A stretch of 64,000 nucleotides of DNA from Brevibacterium sp. W7.2 (GCF_018137945.1 NZ_CP073089.1:3100001-3164000), one strand, 5' to 3'; counted from the first letter of the stretch, positions 27,717-36,256 are shown. Made by a program: numbers and translations. The notes: generated by a model not told the origin, from the letters alone.

Positions 27717-28508
27717 TCAGTCCCGACCGGACCACTCCTCGGCCCAGCGGCGGGCACCGGCGACGAGCAGGCTGACATCGGCGCCGACGAGGACGAACGA
27801 CGCCCCTGCATCGAGGTAGGCCCGCGCCTGCACCGGGTCGAAGGCGTTGACGCCGACGGGTTTGCCCGCGGCCCGCACCGCCTCGAAAGTCGCGCGCACC
27901 GCCGCGGTGACATCGGGGTGCGTCTGCTGACCGAGCAGCCCCATCGAGGCGGCGAGGTCGGAGGGCCCGACGAAGACGGCATCGACACCGTCGACGGCGG
28001 CGATCTCCGCGGCGTTCTCCACGGCCGTCGCCGACTCGATCTGCACGGTCAGGGACACGAGGTCGGCCGCCCGGGTGAGGTAGTCGGGCACGGTGTTCCA
28101 GCGTGAGGCCCGCGCCAGCGCGGACCCGACCCCGCGGACCCCGGCAGGCGGGTAGCGCACGGCCCGGGCGGCCTCCTCGGCGTCGGCAACGGTGTCGACC
28201 ATCGGCACGAGGAGGTTCTGGGCGCCGAGGTCGAGGTGCTGCTTGATGAGGACCCGATCGCACACGGGGACGCGGACGACGGGGGTGGCCGGATAGCCGT
28301 TCATCGCCTGGAGGAGCCGGGTCGTCGTCTCGAGGCCGATCGGCGAGTGCTCACCGTCGATGAGGACCCAGTCGAGCCCGGAGGACGCGGCGATCTCGGC
28401 GGCCACGGGCGACCCCGAGCTCACCCACATCCCCGCGAGGTGGTCGCCGTCGGCGAGCCCGCGGATCCGGTCGGCGAACGTCGGCGGCAGGTCTACTCGA
28501 AACGACAT
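27717..28508 (-). CDS. hpaI: 4-hydroxy-2-oxo-heptane-1,7-dioate aldolase
   Basis: Class II HpcH/HpaI aldolase that splits 4-hydroxy-2-oxoheptanedioate to pyruvate and succinate semialdehyde, the last step of the homoprotocatechuate route. 263 residues from the ATG at 28508. Motifs are WVLIDGEHSPIG, VRVP, the metal-binding VQIESATAVENAAEI and VFVGPSDLAASMG. Its first 16 bases overlap the end of hpaH. It is the last gene of hpaG-gntR-hpaE-hpaD-hpaH-hpaI. Other HpcH/HpaI substrates are possible, but the operon fixes the likely role. Confidence 0.94.
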   Translation of the reverse strand: MSFRVDLPPTFADRIRGLADGDHLAGMWVSSGSPVAAEIAASSGLDWVLIDGEHSPIGLETTTRLLQAMNGYPATPVVRVPVCDRVLIKQHLDLGAQNLLVPMVDTVADAEEAARAVRYPPAGVRGVGSALARASRWNTVPDYLTRAADLVSLTVQIESATAVENAAEIAAVDGVDAVFVGPSDLAASMGLLGQQTHPDVTAAVRATFEAVRAAGKPVGVNAFDPVQARAYLDAGASFVLVGADVSLLVAGARRWAEEWSGRD

Positions 28509-29278
28509 GTGATGGCTCCCAGATCTCCGTAATCGGCGTGGACGGTGTCGCCGGGGTGGACCCACATCGGTCGCGTGAATGAGCCGGCGAGCACGGTCTC
28601 GCCCGCCCGCAGGCTGTCCCCGTGGTCGGCGAGCTTGTTCGCCAGCCACGCGATGCCGCGGCCCGGATGGTCGAGGACGGCGGCGGCGACACCGGAGTCC
28701 TCGATCGTCTCGTTGCGGTAGAGCAGGGCTGCGACCCAGCGCAGGTCGACGGCGTCGACGGCCACCGGCCGCCCGCCGAGGACCATCGCGCCGAGGGCCG
28801 CGTTGTCGGAGATCGTGTCGACGATCGTGCGCCCCTCCATCTCGATGCGCGAGGAGAGGACCTCGAGCGCCGGGACGACGTACTCCGTGGCCCGCAGCAC
28901 GTCGACGAGCGTGACGTCGGGGCCGGTGAGGTCGGCACCGAGGACGAACGCGAGTTCGACCTCGATGCGGACTCCCGAGTACTGCGCGTGGTCGATGACC
29001 GCGCCGGTCTCATAGACCTGGTCGGCGAAGATCGTCCCGTAGTCGGGTTCGGTGATGCCGGTGGCCTGCTGCATCGGCTTCGACGTCAGACCGATCTTGT
29101 GCCCGACCATCCGCCGTCCCGCGGCTTCGCCGCGCCGGCGCCACTCCCGCTGGACCGCGTACGAGTCCTCGACGGTCATGTCCGGGTGGGCGGCGGTGAG
29201 CAGACCGATCTTCGACCGCGTCCTCTCCGCTTCCGCGAGCTCATCGGCGATGCCCGCGATGACGGCGTCTTCGAGCAT
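28493..29278 (-). CDS. hpaH: 2-oxo-hept-4-ene-1,7-dioate hydratase
   Basis: Adds water to 2-oxohept-4-enedioate to give the HpaI substrate. 261 residues, of the fumarylacetoacetate hydrolase/MhpD superfamily. Motifs include GHKIGLTSKPMQQ, PDYGTIF, the metal-binding VRIEVELAFVLG and TISDNAALGAMVLG. The start at 29278 lies 9 bp after the hpaD stop codon. It overlaps hpaI by 16 bp. Confidence 0.94.
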   Translation of the reverse strand: MLEDAVIAGIADELAEAERTRSKIGLLTAAHPDMTVEDSYAVQREWRRRGEAAGRRMVGHKIGLTSKPMQQATGITEPDYGTIFADQVYETGAVIDHAQYSGVRIEVELAFVLGADLTGPDVTLVDVLRATEYVVPALEVLSSRIEMEGRTIVDTISDNAALGAMVLGGRPVAVDAVDLRWVAALLYRNETIEDSGVAAAVLDHPGRGIAWLANKLADHGDSLRAGETVLAGSFTRPMWVHPGDTVHADYGDLGAITCRFE

Positions 29279-29287
29279 GTCCCCTCC

Positions 29288-30400
29288 TCAGAGCTGGTGG
29301 CCGAGCTTGAATTCCTCTTCGCCGTCCTCGGCGCCCGAGTGGGCTCCGAAGTCGGATTCGGCGTCCTCCCGGCGCGTGTAGGAGAACCCGTCGGCGCCGA
29401 TCGTCACCTCCAGCTCGGAGTCGTCGGTGCGGGCGGTGAGCGGCACGGGGTTGCCCTCGAGGTCGAGGACCGTCGAGGCGTCGGTGTACCACGAGGGCAC
29501 GACCGGGTTGCCCCACCAGTCACGGCGCTGGTTGTCATGGACGTCCCACGTCACCCGCGGGTTGTCGGGGTCGCCGGTGTAGTAGTCCTGCGTGTAGATC
29601 TCGATGCGGTGCCCGTCGGGATCGCGGAGATAGAGGTAGAAGGCGTTCGACACCCCGTGCCGGCCGGGTCCCCGCTCGATCGAGTCGGACATCCGCAGCG
29701 CGCCGAGCTTGTCGCAGATCGCGAGGATGTTGTGCTTCTCGTGGGTGGCGAACGCGACGTGGTGCATGCGCGGTCCGTCGCCGCCGGTCATCGCGGTGTC
29801 GTGGACGGTGGGCTTGCGGCGCATCCACGCCGCGTAGACGGTGCCCTCATCGTCCTGGATGTCCTCGGTGACGCGGAAGCCGAGGTCCTCCATGTAGTTC
29901 ACGGCGCGCGGCACGTCCGGGGTGACCTGGTTGAAGTGGTCGAGGCGGACGAGCGCACCGGGCGAGTAGAGGTCGTAGCGCCATGCGAGCCGCTCGACGT
30001 GGTCGACGTCGTAGAAGAACTCGTAGGGGAAGCCGAGCGGATCCTGCACGCGCACGGAGTCGCCGATGCCGCGGACGAAGCCGTCCTTGCGCCGCTCGAC
30101 GGGGCAGCCGAGCTCACGGTAGAACGCCTCGGCGGCGTCGACCTCCTCCGGGCTGCGGACCCGGAAGGAGAACGCGGCGACCGCGGGCACGGGACCCTTG
30201 CGGAGGACGAGGTTGTGGTGGATGAACTCCTCCATCGACCGCAGGTAGACGGAGTTCTCGTCCTCCCAGGTGACCTGCAGGTCGAGGACGTCGACGTAGA
30301 AGTCGCGGGAGCGCTGGAGGTCGGTGACGACGATCTCCATGTACGCACAGCGCACGACGTCGGGCGCGGGGACGGTGGGGGTGGTGATGGGGTCGGACAT
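29288..30400 (-). CDS. hpaD: 3,4-dihydroxyphenylacetate (homoprotocatechuate) 2,3-dioxygenase
   Basis: Extradiol dioxygenase that cleaves homoprotocatechuate to 5-carboxymethyl-2-hydroxymuconate semialdehyde. 370 residues from the ATG at 30400. By my count the metal ligands fall at His155 (RLDHFNQ), His214 (HHVAF) and Glu267 (RIEIYT), with His200 and Tyr257 in the active site. These are the numbers I recall for the Brevibacterium fuscum enzyme, and long stretches (YTGDPDNP, VHDNQRRDWWGNPVVPSWYT) match it from memory. Whether it uses Fe or Mn cannot be told. It is 11 bp after hpaE. Confidence 0.98.
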   Translation of the reverse strand: MSDPITTPTVPAPDVVRCAYMEIVVTDLQRSRDFYVDVLDLQVTWEDENSVYLRSMEEFIHHNLVLRKGPVPAVAAFSFRVRSPEEVDAAEAFYRELGCPVERRKDGFVRGIGDSVRVQDPLGFPYEFFYDVDHVERLAWRYDLYSPGALVRLDHFNQVTPDVPRAVNYMEDLGFRVTEDIQDDEGTVYAAWMRRKPTVHDTAMTGGDGPRMHHVAFATHEKHNILAICDKLGALRMSDSIERGPGRHGVSNAFYLYLRDPDGHRIEIYTQDYYTGDPDNPRVTWDVHDNQRRDWWGNPVVPSWYTDASTVLDLEGNPVPLTARTDDSELEVTIGADGFSYTRREDAESDFGAHSGAEDGEEEFKLGHQL

Positions 30401-30411
30401 GGGTTTTCCTC

Positions 30412-31917
30412 TCACTGCTTCCCGAAGACGGGATTGTGGACCTCGCCGAGGTTGATGTGCACGGCCTGCTGGTCGGTGTAGAAGTCGATCGAGCGGTATC
30501 CGCCCTCGTGGCCGAGGCCCGAGGCCTTGACGCCGCCGAAGGGGGTGCGCAGGTCGCGGACGTTGTTCGAGTTCAGCCACACCATGCCGGATTCGACGGC
30601 CTGCGCGAAGTTGTGGGCGCGCTTGAGGTCCGAGGTCCAGATGTACGCGGCGAGCCCGTACTTCGTGTCGTTGGCGAGCTCGAGCGCCTCCTCGTCGGAG
30701 GAGAACTTCGTGATCGCGACGACGGGGCCGAAGATCTCCTCCTGGTAGATGCGCGCGTCGGGGGTGACGTCGGCGAAGACGGTGGGCTGGACGAAGTTGC
30801 CGTCCTCGAAGCCCTCGGGGCGTCCGCCGCCGGCGACGAGGCGGCCCTCCTCCTTGCCGAGCTCGACGTAGGACATGACCTTCTCGTAGTGCTCGGGGTG
30901 GACGAGAGCGGCCACCTCGGTGTCGGGATCCGAGGGCAGACCGACCTTGACCCGCTTCGCCTGGGCGGCATAGCGCTCGACGAACTCGTCGTAGATCGAG
31001 TCCTCGACGAGGATGCGCGACCCGGCGGTGCAGCGCTCACCGTTGAGGGAGAAGACCCCGAAGATCGTCGCGTTGACGGCGGCGTCGAGGTCCGCGTCGG
31101 CGAAGACGACGGCCGGGGACTTCCCGCCGAGCTCCATCGACAGGCCCTTGAGCCACGGGGCGGCGTTGGCGAAGATCGCCTGGCCGGTCGAGGACTCACC
31201 GGTGAAGGAGATGAGCGGCACGTCGGGGTGCTTGACGAGGGAATCGCCCGCGAAGCCCTCTTCGCCGAAGCCGTTGACCATGTTGAACACGCCTGTGGGC
31301 AGGCCGGCCTCTTCGAAGATGCCCGGCCACAGGGACGCCGAGAGCGGGGTGAACTCGGCGGGCTTGAGCACGACGGTGTTTCCGGTCGCCAGCGCCGGGC
31401 CGAGCTTCCACGATTCGAGCATGAACGGGGTGTTCCACGGGGTGATGAGCCCGGCCACGCCCTTGGGCTTGCGGTTGACGTAGTTGGCCTGCCGTCCGGG
31501 CACCTTGTAGGCGTCGTCGGTCTGGGCGACGATGAGGTCGGCGAAGAAGCGGAAGTTCTCCGCGGCCCGGCGGGCCTGGCCCTTGGCCTGGGTGATCGGC
31601 AGCCCGGAGTCGTAGGACTCCATGGCCGCGAGCTCGTCCTCGCGGGATTCGACGATGTCGGCGATGCGGTTGAGCACGCGGGCCCGCTCGCGCGGGAGCA
31701 TCGTCGGCCACGGACCCTCTTCGAAGGCCTTCTTCGCCGCGGCGACGGCGCGATCGATGTCGGCCTTCTTCCCCGAGGCGGCCTTGATGTAGGGCTGGTT
31801 CGTCACGGGGTTGATGACGTCGAACTCGTCGCCGTCGAGGGAGTCGACGAACTCGCCGTCGATGTAGTGGCGGATCTTCTCCGGCAGGTTGGCGGGAGCA
31901 GTGGTGGACGCAGTCAT
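30412..31917 (-). CDS. hpaE: 5-carboxymethyl-2-hydroxymuconate semialdehyde dehydrogenase
   Basis: NAD-dependent aldehyde dehydrogenase that oxidises the ring-cleavage product of HpaD. 501 residues. Catalytic glutamate is in MELGGKSPAVVF and the nucleophilic cysteine in NGERCTAGSRI. The N-terminal NPVTNQPYIK and C-terminal TPFGGVKASGLGHEGG fit the HpaE group. Its start overlaps the end of the GntR gene by ATGA. Confidence 0.95.
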   Translation of the reverse strand: MTASTTAPANLPEKIRHYIDGEFVDSLDGDEFDVINPVTNQPYIKAASGKKADIDRAVAAAKKAFEEGPWPTMLPRERARVLNRIADIVESREDELAAMESYDSGLPITQAKGQARRAAENFRFFADLIVAQTDDAYKVPGRQANYVNRKPKGVAGLITPWNTPFMLESWKLGPALATGNTVVLKPAEFTPLSASLWPGIFEEAGLPTGVFNMVNGFGEEGFAGDSLVKHPDVPLISFTGESSTGQAIFANAAPWLKGLSMELGGKSPAVVFADADLDAAVNATIFGVFSLNGERCTAGSRILVEDSIYDEFVERYAAQAKRVKVGLPSDPDTEVAALVHPEHYEKVMSYVELGKEEGRLVAGGGRPEGFEDGNFVQPTVFADVTPDARIYQEEIFGPVVAITKFSSDEEALELANDTKYGLAAYIWTSDLKRAHNFAQAVESGMVWLNSNNVRDLRTPFGGVKASGLGHEGGYRSIDFYTDQQAVHINLGEVHNPVFGKQ

Positions 31918-32603
31918 GACTTGTCCCTCTCTGTTGCTGTGGTGGCTTCTTGGTAGCTGTGCAGGGTGGCGGTGCGGTGGGCGCGGACGACGCGTTCGAC
32001 CTCATCCGCCGAGGCGGCCGCTCGGATGAGTGCGATGATCCGGGAGTGCTCGTCGACGGATTCCCGGGCGCGTTCGGGAACGAAGGAGAACGTCGAGTTG
32101 CGCAGGTGGGCGAGCCGGTCCCATTCGACGCCGACGAGCGTGCGGAGGCGATCGTTGGGGCAGCGGGCGAAGAGCGCGGCATGGAACTCGTGGTTGAGCC
32201 GCGTGAACTCGACCGGGTCGAAGTCGTCGAGCAGGGCGAGCATCTGCTCGTTGAGCGCCTCGGCGGCGGCGAGGTCAGTATCGGTGATGTGGGTGAGCGC
32301 CTGCGCCGTCGCCGCGCCCTCGAGGATCGCGACGGCCTCCATCGACTGGACGTACGACCCGTGGTCGACCATCGCCACCCGCGCTCCGACATTGCGCTCG
32401 AAGGTGACGAGACCGTCGGCTTCGAGCCTGCGGATCGCCTCCCGCACGGGCACGACGGAGGTGTCGAGGTCGACGGCGATCTGCGAGAGCACGAGCTTGT
32501 CGCCGGCGTCGAACGTGTGGTCCCCGATGCGCTCGCGGATCCAGTTGTACGCGAGCTCGGCCTTGCTCAGGCGCTGGCCGAGCGGGGCGGCCTCGGCGGT
32601 CAT
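31914..32603 (-). CDS. GntR-family regulator with FCD domain, probable hpa operon repressor
   Basis: 229 residues from the ATG at 32603, which overlaps the hpaG stop codon (ATGA). Earlier in-frame ATGs at 32618 and 32639 are possible. The N-terminal winged helix has LSQIAVDLDTSVVPVREAIRRLEADGLV, and the C-terminal all-helical FCD domain carries EFTRLNHEFHAALF and a distal DEHSRIIALIRA that supply the metal or ligand histidines. It is inside the hpa operon, and palindromes with GT..AC cores (34103-34114 and 34165-34188) lie in the hpa promoter region. Autoregulated repression relieved by an aromatic intermediate is the likely model. Confidence 0.88.
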   Translation of the reverse strand: MTAEAAPLGQRLSKAELAYNWIRERIGDHTFDAGDKLVLSQIAVDLDTSVVPVREAIRRLEADGLVTFERNVGARVAMVDHGSYVQSMEAVAILEGAATAQALTHITDTDLAAAEALNEQMLALLDDFDPVEFTRLNHEFHAALFARCPNDRLRTLVGVEWDRLAHLRNSTFSFVPERARESVDEHSRIIALIRAAASADEVERVVRAHRTATLHSYQEATTATERDKS

Positions 32604-34069
32604 CGTGAGCTCTTCCATTCCTCGAACTTCGCCTTCCACTCACCGGTCGGCGGGAAGAGACCGTCGACGGGATTGCCGGCGGCGACCTGATCGGCGACCC
32701 AGCCGTCCTCGGTCTCCTTCTCCAGCGCTGCGTCGACGACCTCCTCGGCGAGGTCACGCGGGATGACGATGACCCCGTCGTCGTCGCCGACGATCACATC
32801 GCCGGGCAGGACGGTGGCGCTGCCGCAGGCCACGGCGACATCGGACTCCCACGGCACATGCTTGCGACCGAGCACCGCGGGGTTCTTCGCGGTCGCGAAC
32901 ACGGGGAGGATGCCGGCCACCTCGGCGGCATCGCGGACGCCCCCGTCGGTGACGACCCCGGCGGCGCCGAGGGACTTCGCGCGGAGGGCGAGGATGTCAC
33001 CGAGCGTGCCCGATCCGGACTCGCCGCGGGCCTCGATGACGATGACCTCGCCGGGCTTGAGGGAGTCGAAGGCGCGCTTCTGCGCGTTGTAGCCTCCCCC
33101 GTGGGACTTGAAGAGGTCCTCCCGGTTGGGGACGAAGCGCAGGGTCTTGGCGACCCCGACGAGCGTCGTGCCCGGCTTGAGCGGACGGACCCCGTCGATG
33201 ACGACGTTGTTGAGGCCGCGGGCGCGCAGCTGCGCGGACAGACCCGCGGTCGGCGCCTTCTCCAGCTTCTCGCGCAGCCCAGCGGGCAGGGATCCGTCGT
33301 CCTCCGGCGGGAGGCCTGCCTCCTCGCGGGAGCCCCACGCATCGGCGGCGAGCGCCTCGGTGACGGCCGGAGTGCTGCCCAGCGCTGCGTCGAAGTCGCC
33401 GGGACCCTCGACGACCTCGGTGCGCAGGCGTCCCGAGCTCAGCTGCTCCCCCGACGCCGAGGAGGCGCCGGTGACCTCGACCTCGACGACATCGCCGGGG
33501 GCGACGACGGTCGAGCCGGCCGGGGTGCCGGTGAGGATGACGTCCCCGGATTCCAGCGTGAAGTGCTGGCTGAGGTCGGCGATGATCTGGGTGAGCGGGA
33601 AGATGAGCTGGTCGGGGCCGGTGTCGTCGTCCTGGACGAGGGAGCCGTTGACCCACGTCCGGATCGTCAGCTCCTGCGGGTCGACCTCGGCGGCGGGGAT
33701 GAGGTTCGGACCCAGCGGGGTGTAGCCGTCGCGGCTCTTCGAGCGCACGTTCGACCCCTTGTCAGGGGTCTTGAGGTCGTAGAGACCGAAGTCGTTGGAC
33801 GCGGTGACGCCGGCGACGTGATCCCACGCCTCATGCGCGGTGACCCGATGGGCGGGGCTGCCGATGACGACGGCGATCTCGCCTTCGAACGCGAGCAGCT
33901 TCGTGCCGGCGGGGCGCTCGATCGTCGCTCCGCTCGGGGCGACCGAGCTCGCGGCCTTGAGGAAGTACGAGGGTGCGGCGGGGCGCTTGCCGCGCTGGGC
34001 CGAACGGGACTCGTACGCCACGTGGACGGCGATGATCTTGCCGGGGCGGGAGGGCACTGCAGTCGACAT
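32600..34069 (-). CDS. hpaG: Fusion of fumarylacetoacetate hydrolase-type and RraA/HMG-aldolase-type domains (HpaG-like)
   Basis: 489 residues from the ATG at 34069. Residues 1-225 are an FAH-fold domain with FEGEIAVVIG, NDFGLYDLK, KSRDGYTPLGPNLIP and LTGTPAGS, the metal-binding pattern of HpaG isomerase/decarboxylases. Residues 275-470 are an RraA-like domain with the catalytic-type motif GGVRDAAE (Arg379, Asp380, Glu383), found in HMG/CHA aldolases and oxaloacetate decarboxylases but not in the regulator RraA. In E. coli, HpaG is two FAH domains doing decarboxylation and isomerisation. Here an RraA-type domain takes the second place. The exact split of activities is inferred. It is the first gene of the hpa operon. 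Confidence 0.88.
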   Translation of the reverse strand: MSTAVPSRPGKIIAVHVAYESRSAQRGKRPAAPSYFLKAASSVAPSGATIERPAGTKLLAFEGEIAVVIGSPAHRVTAHEAWDHVAGVTASNDFGLYDLKTPDKGSNVRSKSRDGYTPLGPNLIPAAEVDPQELTIRTWVNGSLVQDDDTGPDQLIFPLTQIIADLSQHFTLESGDVILTGTPAGSTVVAPGDVVEVEVTGASSASGEQLSSGRLRTEVVEGPGDFDAALGSTPAVTEALAADAWGSREEAGLPPEDDGSLPAGLREKLEKAPTAGLSAQLRARGLNNVVIDGVRPLKPGTTLVGVAKTLRFVPNREDLFKSHGGGYNAQKRAFDSLKPGEVIVIEARGESGSGTLGDILALRAKSLGAAGVVTDGGVRDAAEVAGILPVFATAKNPAVLGRKHVPWESDVAVACGSATVLPGDVIVGDDDGVIVIPRDLAEEVVDAALEKETEDGWVADQVAAGNPVDGLFPPTGEWKAKFEEWKSSR

Positions 34070-34102
34070 CGAAACCTCGTTCTCTCGTCGTTGATTGATT
34101 GA

Positions 34103-34131
34103 ATCGTATACGATGCTTTGCCACTGGACAA
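34103..34131 (-). promoter_or_regulatory. hpaG promoter overlapped by a palindromic operator
   Basis: On the minus strand TTGTCC (34131-34126), a 17-bp spacer and TACGAT (34108-34103). The perfect palindrome ATCGTATACGAT (34103-34114) covers the -10. This is where a GntR repressor would block initiation. Confidence 0.65.
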
Positions 34132-34164
34132 GGGCTTGTCGTGATTTCCTGGATTCGCGTGCTT

Positions 34165-34188
34165 GATCGTATATGAACTGATACGATC
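34165..34188. promoter_or_regulatory. Second operator-like inverted repeat, hydroxylase side
   Basis: GATCGTAT-ATGAACTG-ATACGATC, perfect 8-bp arms with an 8-bp spacer and the same half-sites as the 34103-34114 palindrome. It lies about 65 bp upstream of the hydroxylase start codon, where its promoter should be, and includes TACGAT (34182-34187). It suggests coordinate control of both directions. Confidence 0.6.
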
Positions 34189-34254
34189 TCAATCACAGTG
34201 TGCGTGATGGATCACTCGAGACGCACGAGGGTGTGTGAGAAACCGGAGGCTGAT

Positions 34255-36177
34255 ATGCACTTCCATCAGAACGGCTACGTGTCCGCGGATCCGCGGATCG
34301 AGGAGGCGGCGGGGTACGGCATCGACCGACCCGAAGCCCTGCCCGACGAGGTCGACGTCCTCATCGTCGGCAGCGGACCGGCGGGCATGGTCGCCGCCGC
34401 ACAGCTCGCCCAATATCCCGAGGTCAACACCCGGATCATCGAGAAGCGCGACGGGCGCCTCGTCATCGGCCAGGCCGACGGCATCCAGGCGCGCTCGGTC
34501 GAGACGTTCCAGGCGTTCGGCTTCGCCGAGGAGATCATGCGCGAGGGCTACCACATCACGGAGATGGCCTTCTGGAATCCGGATCCCGAGAACCCCGATC
34601 ACATCATCCGCACCGGCCGTCCCAAGGACGACGAGACCGGCGTCAGCGAGTTCCCGCACCTCATCGTCAATCAGGCCCGCGTTCTCGACTACTTCGCGCA
34701 GTTCGCCAAGCAGTCCCCGGCCCGCATCGAACCCGACTACGGCATCGAGTTCGTCGACCTCTCCGTCGAGGATCCCGCCACCGCCGCCGATCCCCAGCAC
34801 CCGGTGTCGGTGACCGTGCGCTACACCGCCGGTGAGCGCGCCGGCCAGCAGCGCACGATCCGCGCCGGCTTCGTCATCGGCAGCGACGGCGCCCGCTCCG
34901 GGGTGCGCTCGGCGATCGGCCGGACGATGTCCGGTGACCAGGCCAACCATGCGTGGGGCGTGATGGACGTTCTCGCCAACACCGACTTCCCCGACATCCG
35001 CACGAAGTGCGCGATCTCGTCGAAGCACGGCAACATCCTCCACATCCCCCGCGAGGGCGGTCATCTCTTCCGGATGTACGTCGACCTCGGCGAGGTGCCC
35101 GTCGATGATGCGCGCAAGGTGCGCCAGACGAGCATCGAGGAGATCATCGCGAAGGCGAACGCCATCATCGCCCCCTACTCGCTCGACGTGAAGAACGTCG
35201 CGTGGCACAGCGTCTACGAGGTCGGCCACCGCCTCACCGACGCCTTCGACGACACCGACGAGTCGGTCCCGGACTCCCCGTGCCCGCGCGTGTTCATCAC
35301 CGGCGACGCCTGCCACACGCACTCGGCGAAGGCCGGTCAGGGCATGAACGTCTCGATGCAGGACGGCTTCAACATCGCCTGGAAGCTCGGGCAGGTCGCG
35401 ACCGGCCGGTCGTCGTCCGAGCTGCTGCGGACCTACTCCGCTGAGCGCCAGGTCACCGCGAAGAACCTCATCGACTTCGACAAGGAGTGGTCGACGCTCA
35501 TGGCCACCCCGCAGGATCAGCTGCCGGACAAGGCCTACCTCGAGGACTTCTACGTCAAGACCGCGGAGTTCCCCGCCGGCTTCATGACCGAGTACACGGA
35601 GTCGATGATCACTGCCTCGACGGCCAACCAGGAGCTCGCGGCGGGCTTCCCCGTCGGCAAGCGCTTCAAGTCCGCGCGCGTCAACCGCGTCGTCGACTCC
35701 TACCCCCTCCACCTCGGGCACGAGGCGAAGGCCGACGGCCGCTGGCGGATCTACGTCTTCGCCGACGGGGCGACCCCGGGTCAGGAGACCGACGCCGAGG
35801 CGCTCAACGGAGTTCCCGGCCTCGCCGACTGGCTCGAATCCGATCCCGCCTCCCCGCTCGTGGCCTACCGCCGCACCGGCGAGGACGTTGACGCCCTCGT
35901 CGAGCTCAAGGTCATCTACCAGCAGCCGCACACGGAGTTCGACTTCACCGACGTGCCCCCGGTCTTCCGCCCCTTCGTCGGGAAGTACAGCCTCGAGTAC
36001 CTCGAGAACATCTACGCGGCCCTGCCCGATGACGACATCTTCGACACCCGCGAGATCAGCCGTGACGGTGCCGTCGTCGTCGTGCGGCCCGACCAGTACG
36101 TCGCCGGCATCTACCCGCTGAGCGCCCGTGAGGAGATCGGGAAGTTCTTCGCCGGGGTCTTCCTCCCCGAGAGCTGA
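34255..36177 (+). CDS. FAD-dependent aromatic hydroxylase, phenol 2-monooxygenase/3-hydroxybenzoate 4-hydroxylase type
   Basis: 640 residues from the ATG at 34255, preceded by GGAGG at 5-nt spacing. Class A flavoprotein hydroxylase: dinucleotide-binding VLIVGSGPAGMVAAA, the second motif VIGSDGARSGVR, and FAD-ribityl-binding FITGDACHTHSAKAGQGMN. A C-terminal thioredoxin-like domain (about 450-640) is typical of the phenol hydroxylase/MobA branch. It is divergent from the hpa operon and shares its operator type, so it probably supplies homoprotocatechuate by ortho-hydroxylating a hydroxyphenylacetate. A related aromatic substrate is possible. No two-component HpaBC hydroxylase is present here. 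Confidence 0.88.
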   Translation: MHFHQNGYVSADPRIEEAAGYGIDRPEALPDEVDVLIVGSGPAGMVAAAQLAQYPEVNTRIIEKRDGRLVIGQADGIQARSVETFQAFGFAEEIMREGYHITEMAFWNPDPENPDHIIRTGRPKDDETGVSEFPHLIVNQARVLDYFAQFAKQSPARIEPDYGIEFVDLSVEDPATAADPQHPVSVTVRYTAGERAGQQRTIRAGFVIGSDGARSGVRSAIGRTMSGDQANHAWGVMDVLANTDFPDIRTKCAISSKHGNILHIPREGGHLFRMYVDLGEVPVDDARKVRQTSIEEIIAKANAIIAPYSLDVKNVAWHSVYEVGHRLTDAFDDTDESVPDSPCPRVFITGDACHTHSAKAGQGMNVSMQDGFNIAWKLGQVATGRSSSELLRTYSAERQVTAKNLIDFDKEWSTLMATPQDQLPDKAYLEDFYVKTAEFPAGFMTEYTESMITASTANQELAAGFPVGKRFKSARVNRVVDSYPLHLGHEAKADGRWRIYVFADGATPGQETDAEALNGVPGLADWLESDPASPLVAYRRTGEDVDALVELKVIYQQPHTEFDFTDVPPVFRPFVGKYSLEYLENIYAALPDDDIFDTREISRDGAVVVVRPDQYVAGIYPLSAREEIGKFFAGVFLPES

Positions 36178-36256
36178 GAGCCGGCCTGTCTGAGAGCTGG
36201 CTGATGACCGGGGCGAAGGCCTCGGATTGGCACTGCGCCTGTGGCAGGGTGGTCGT

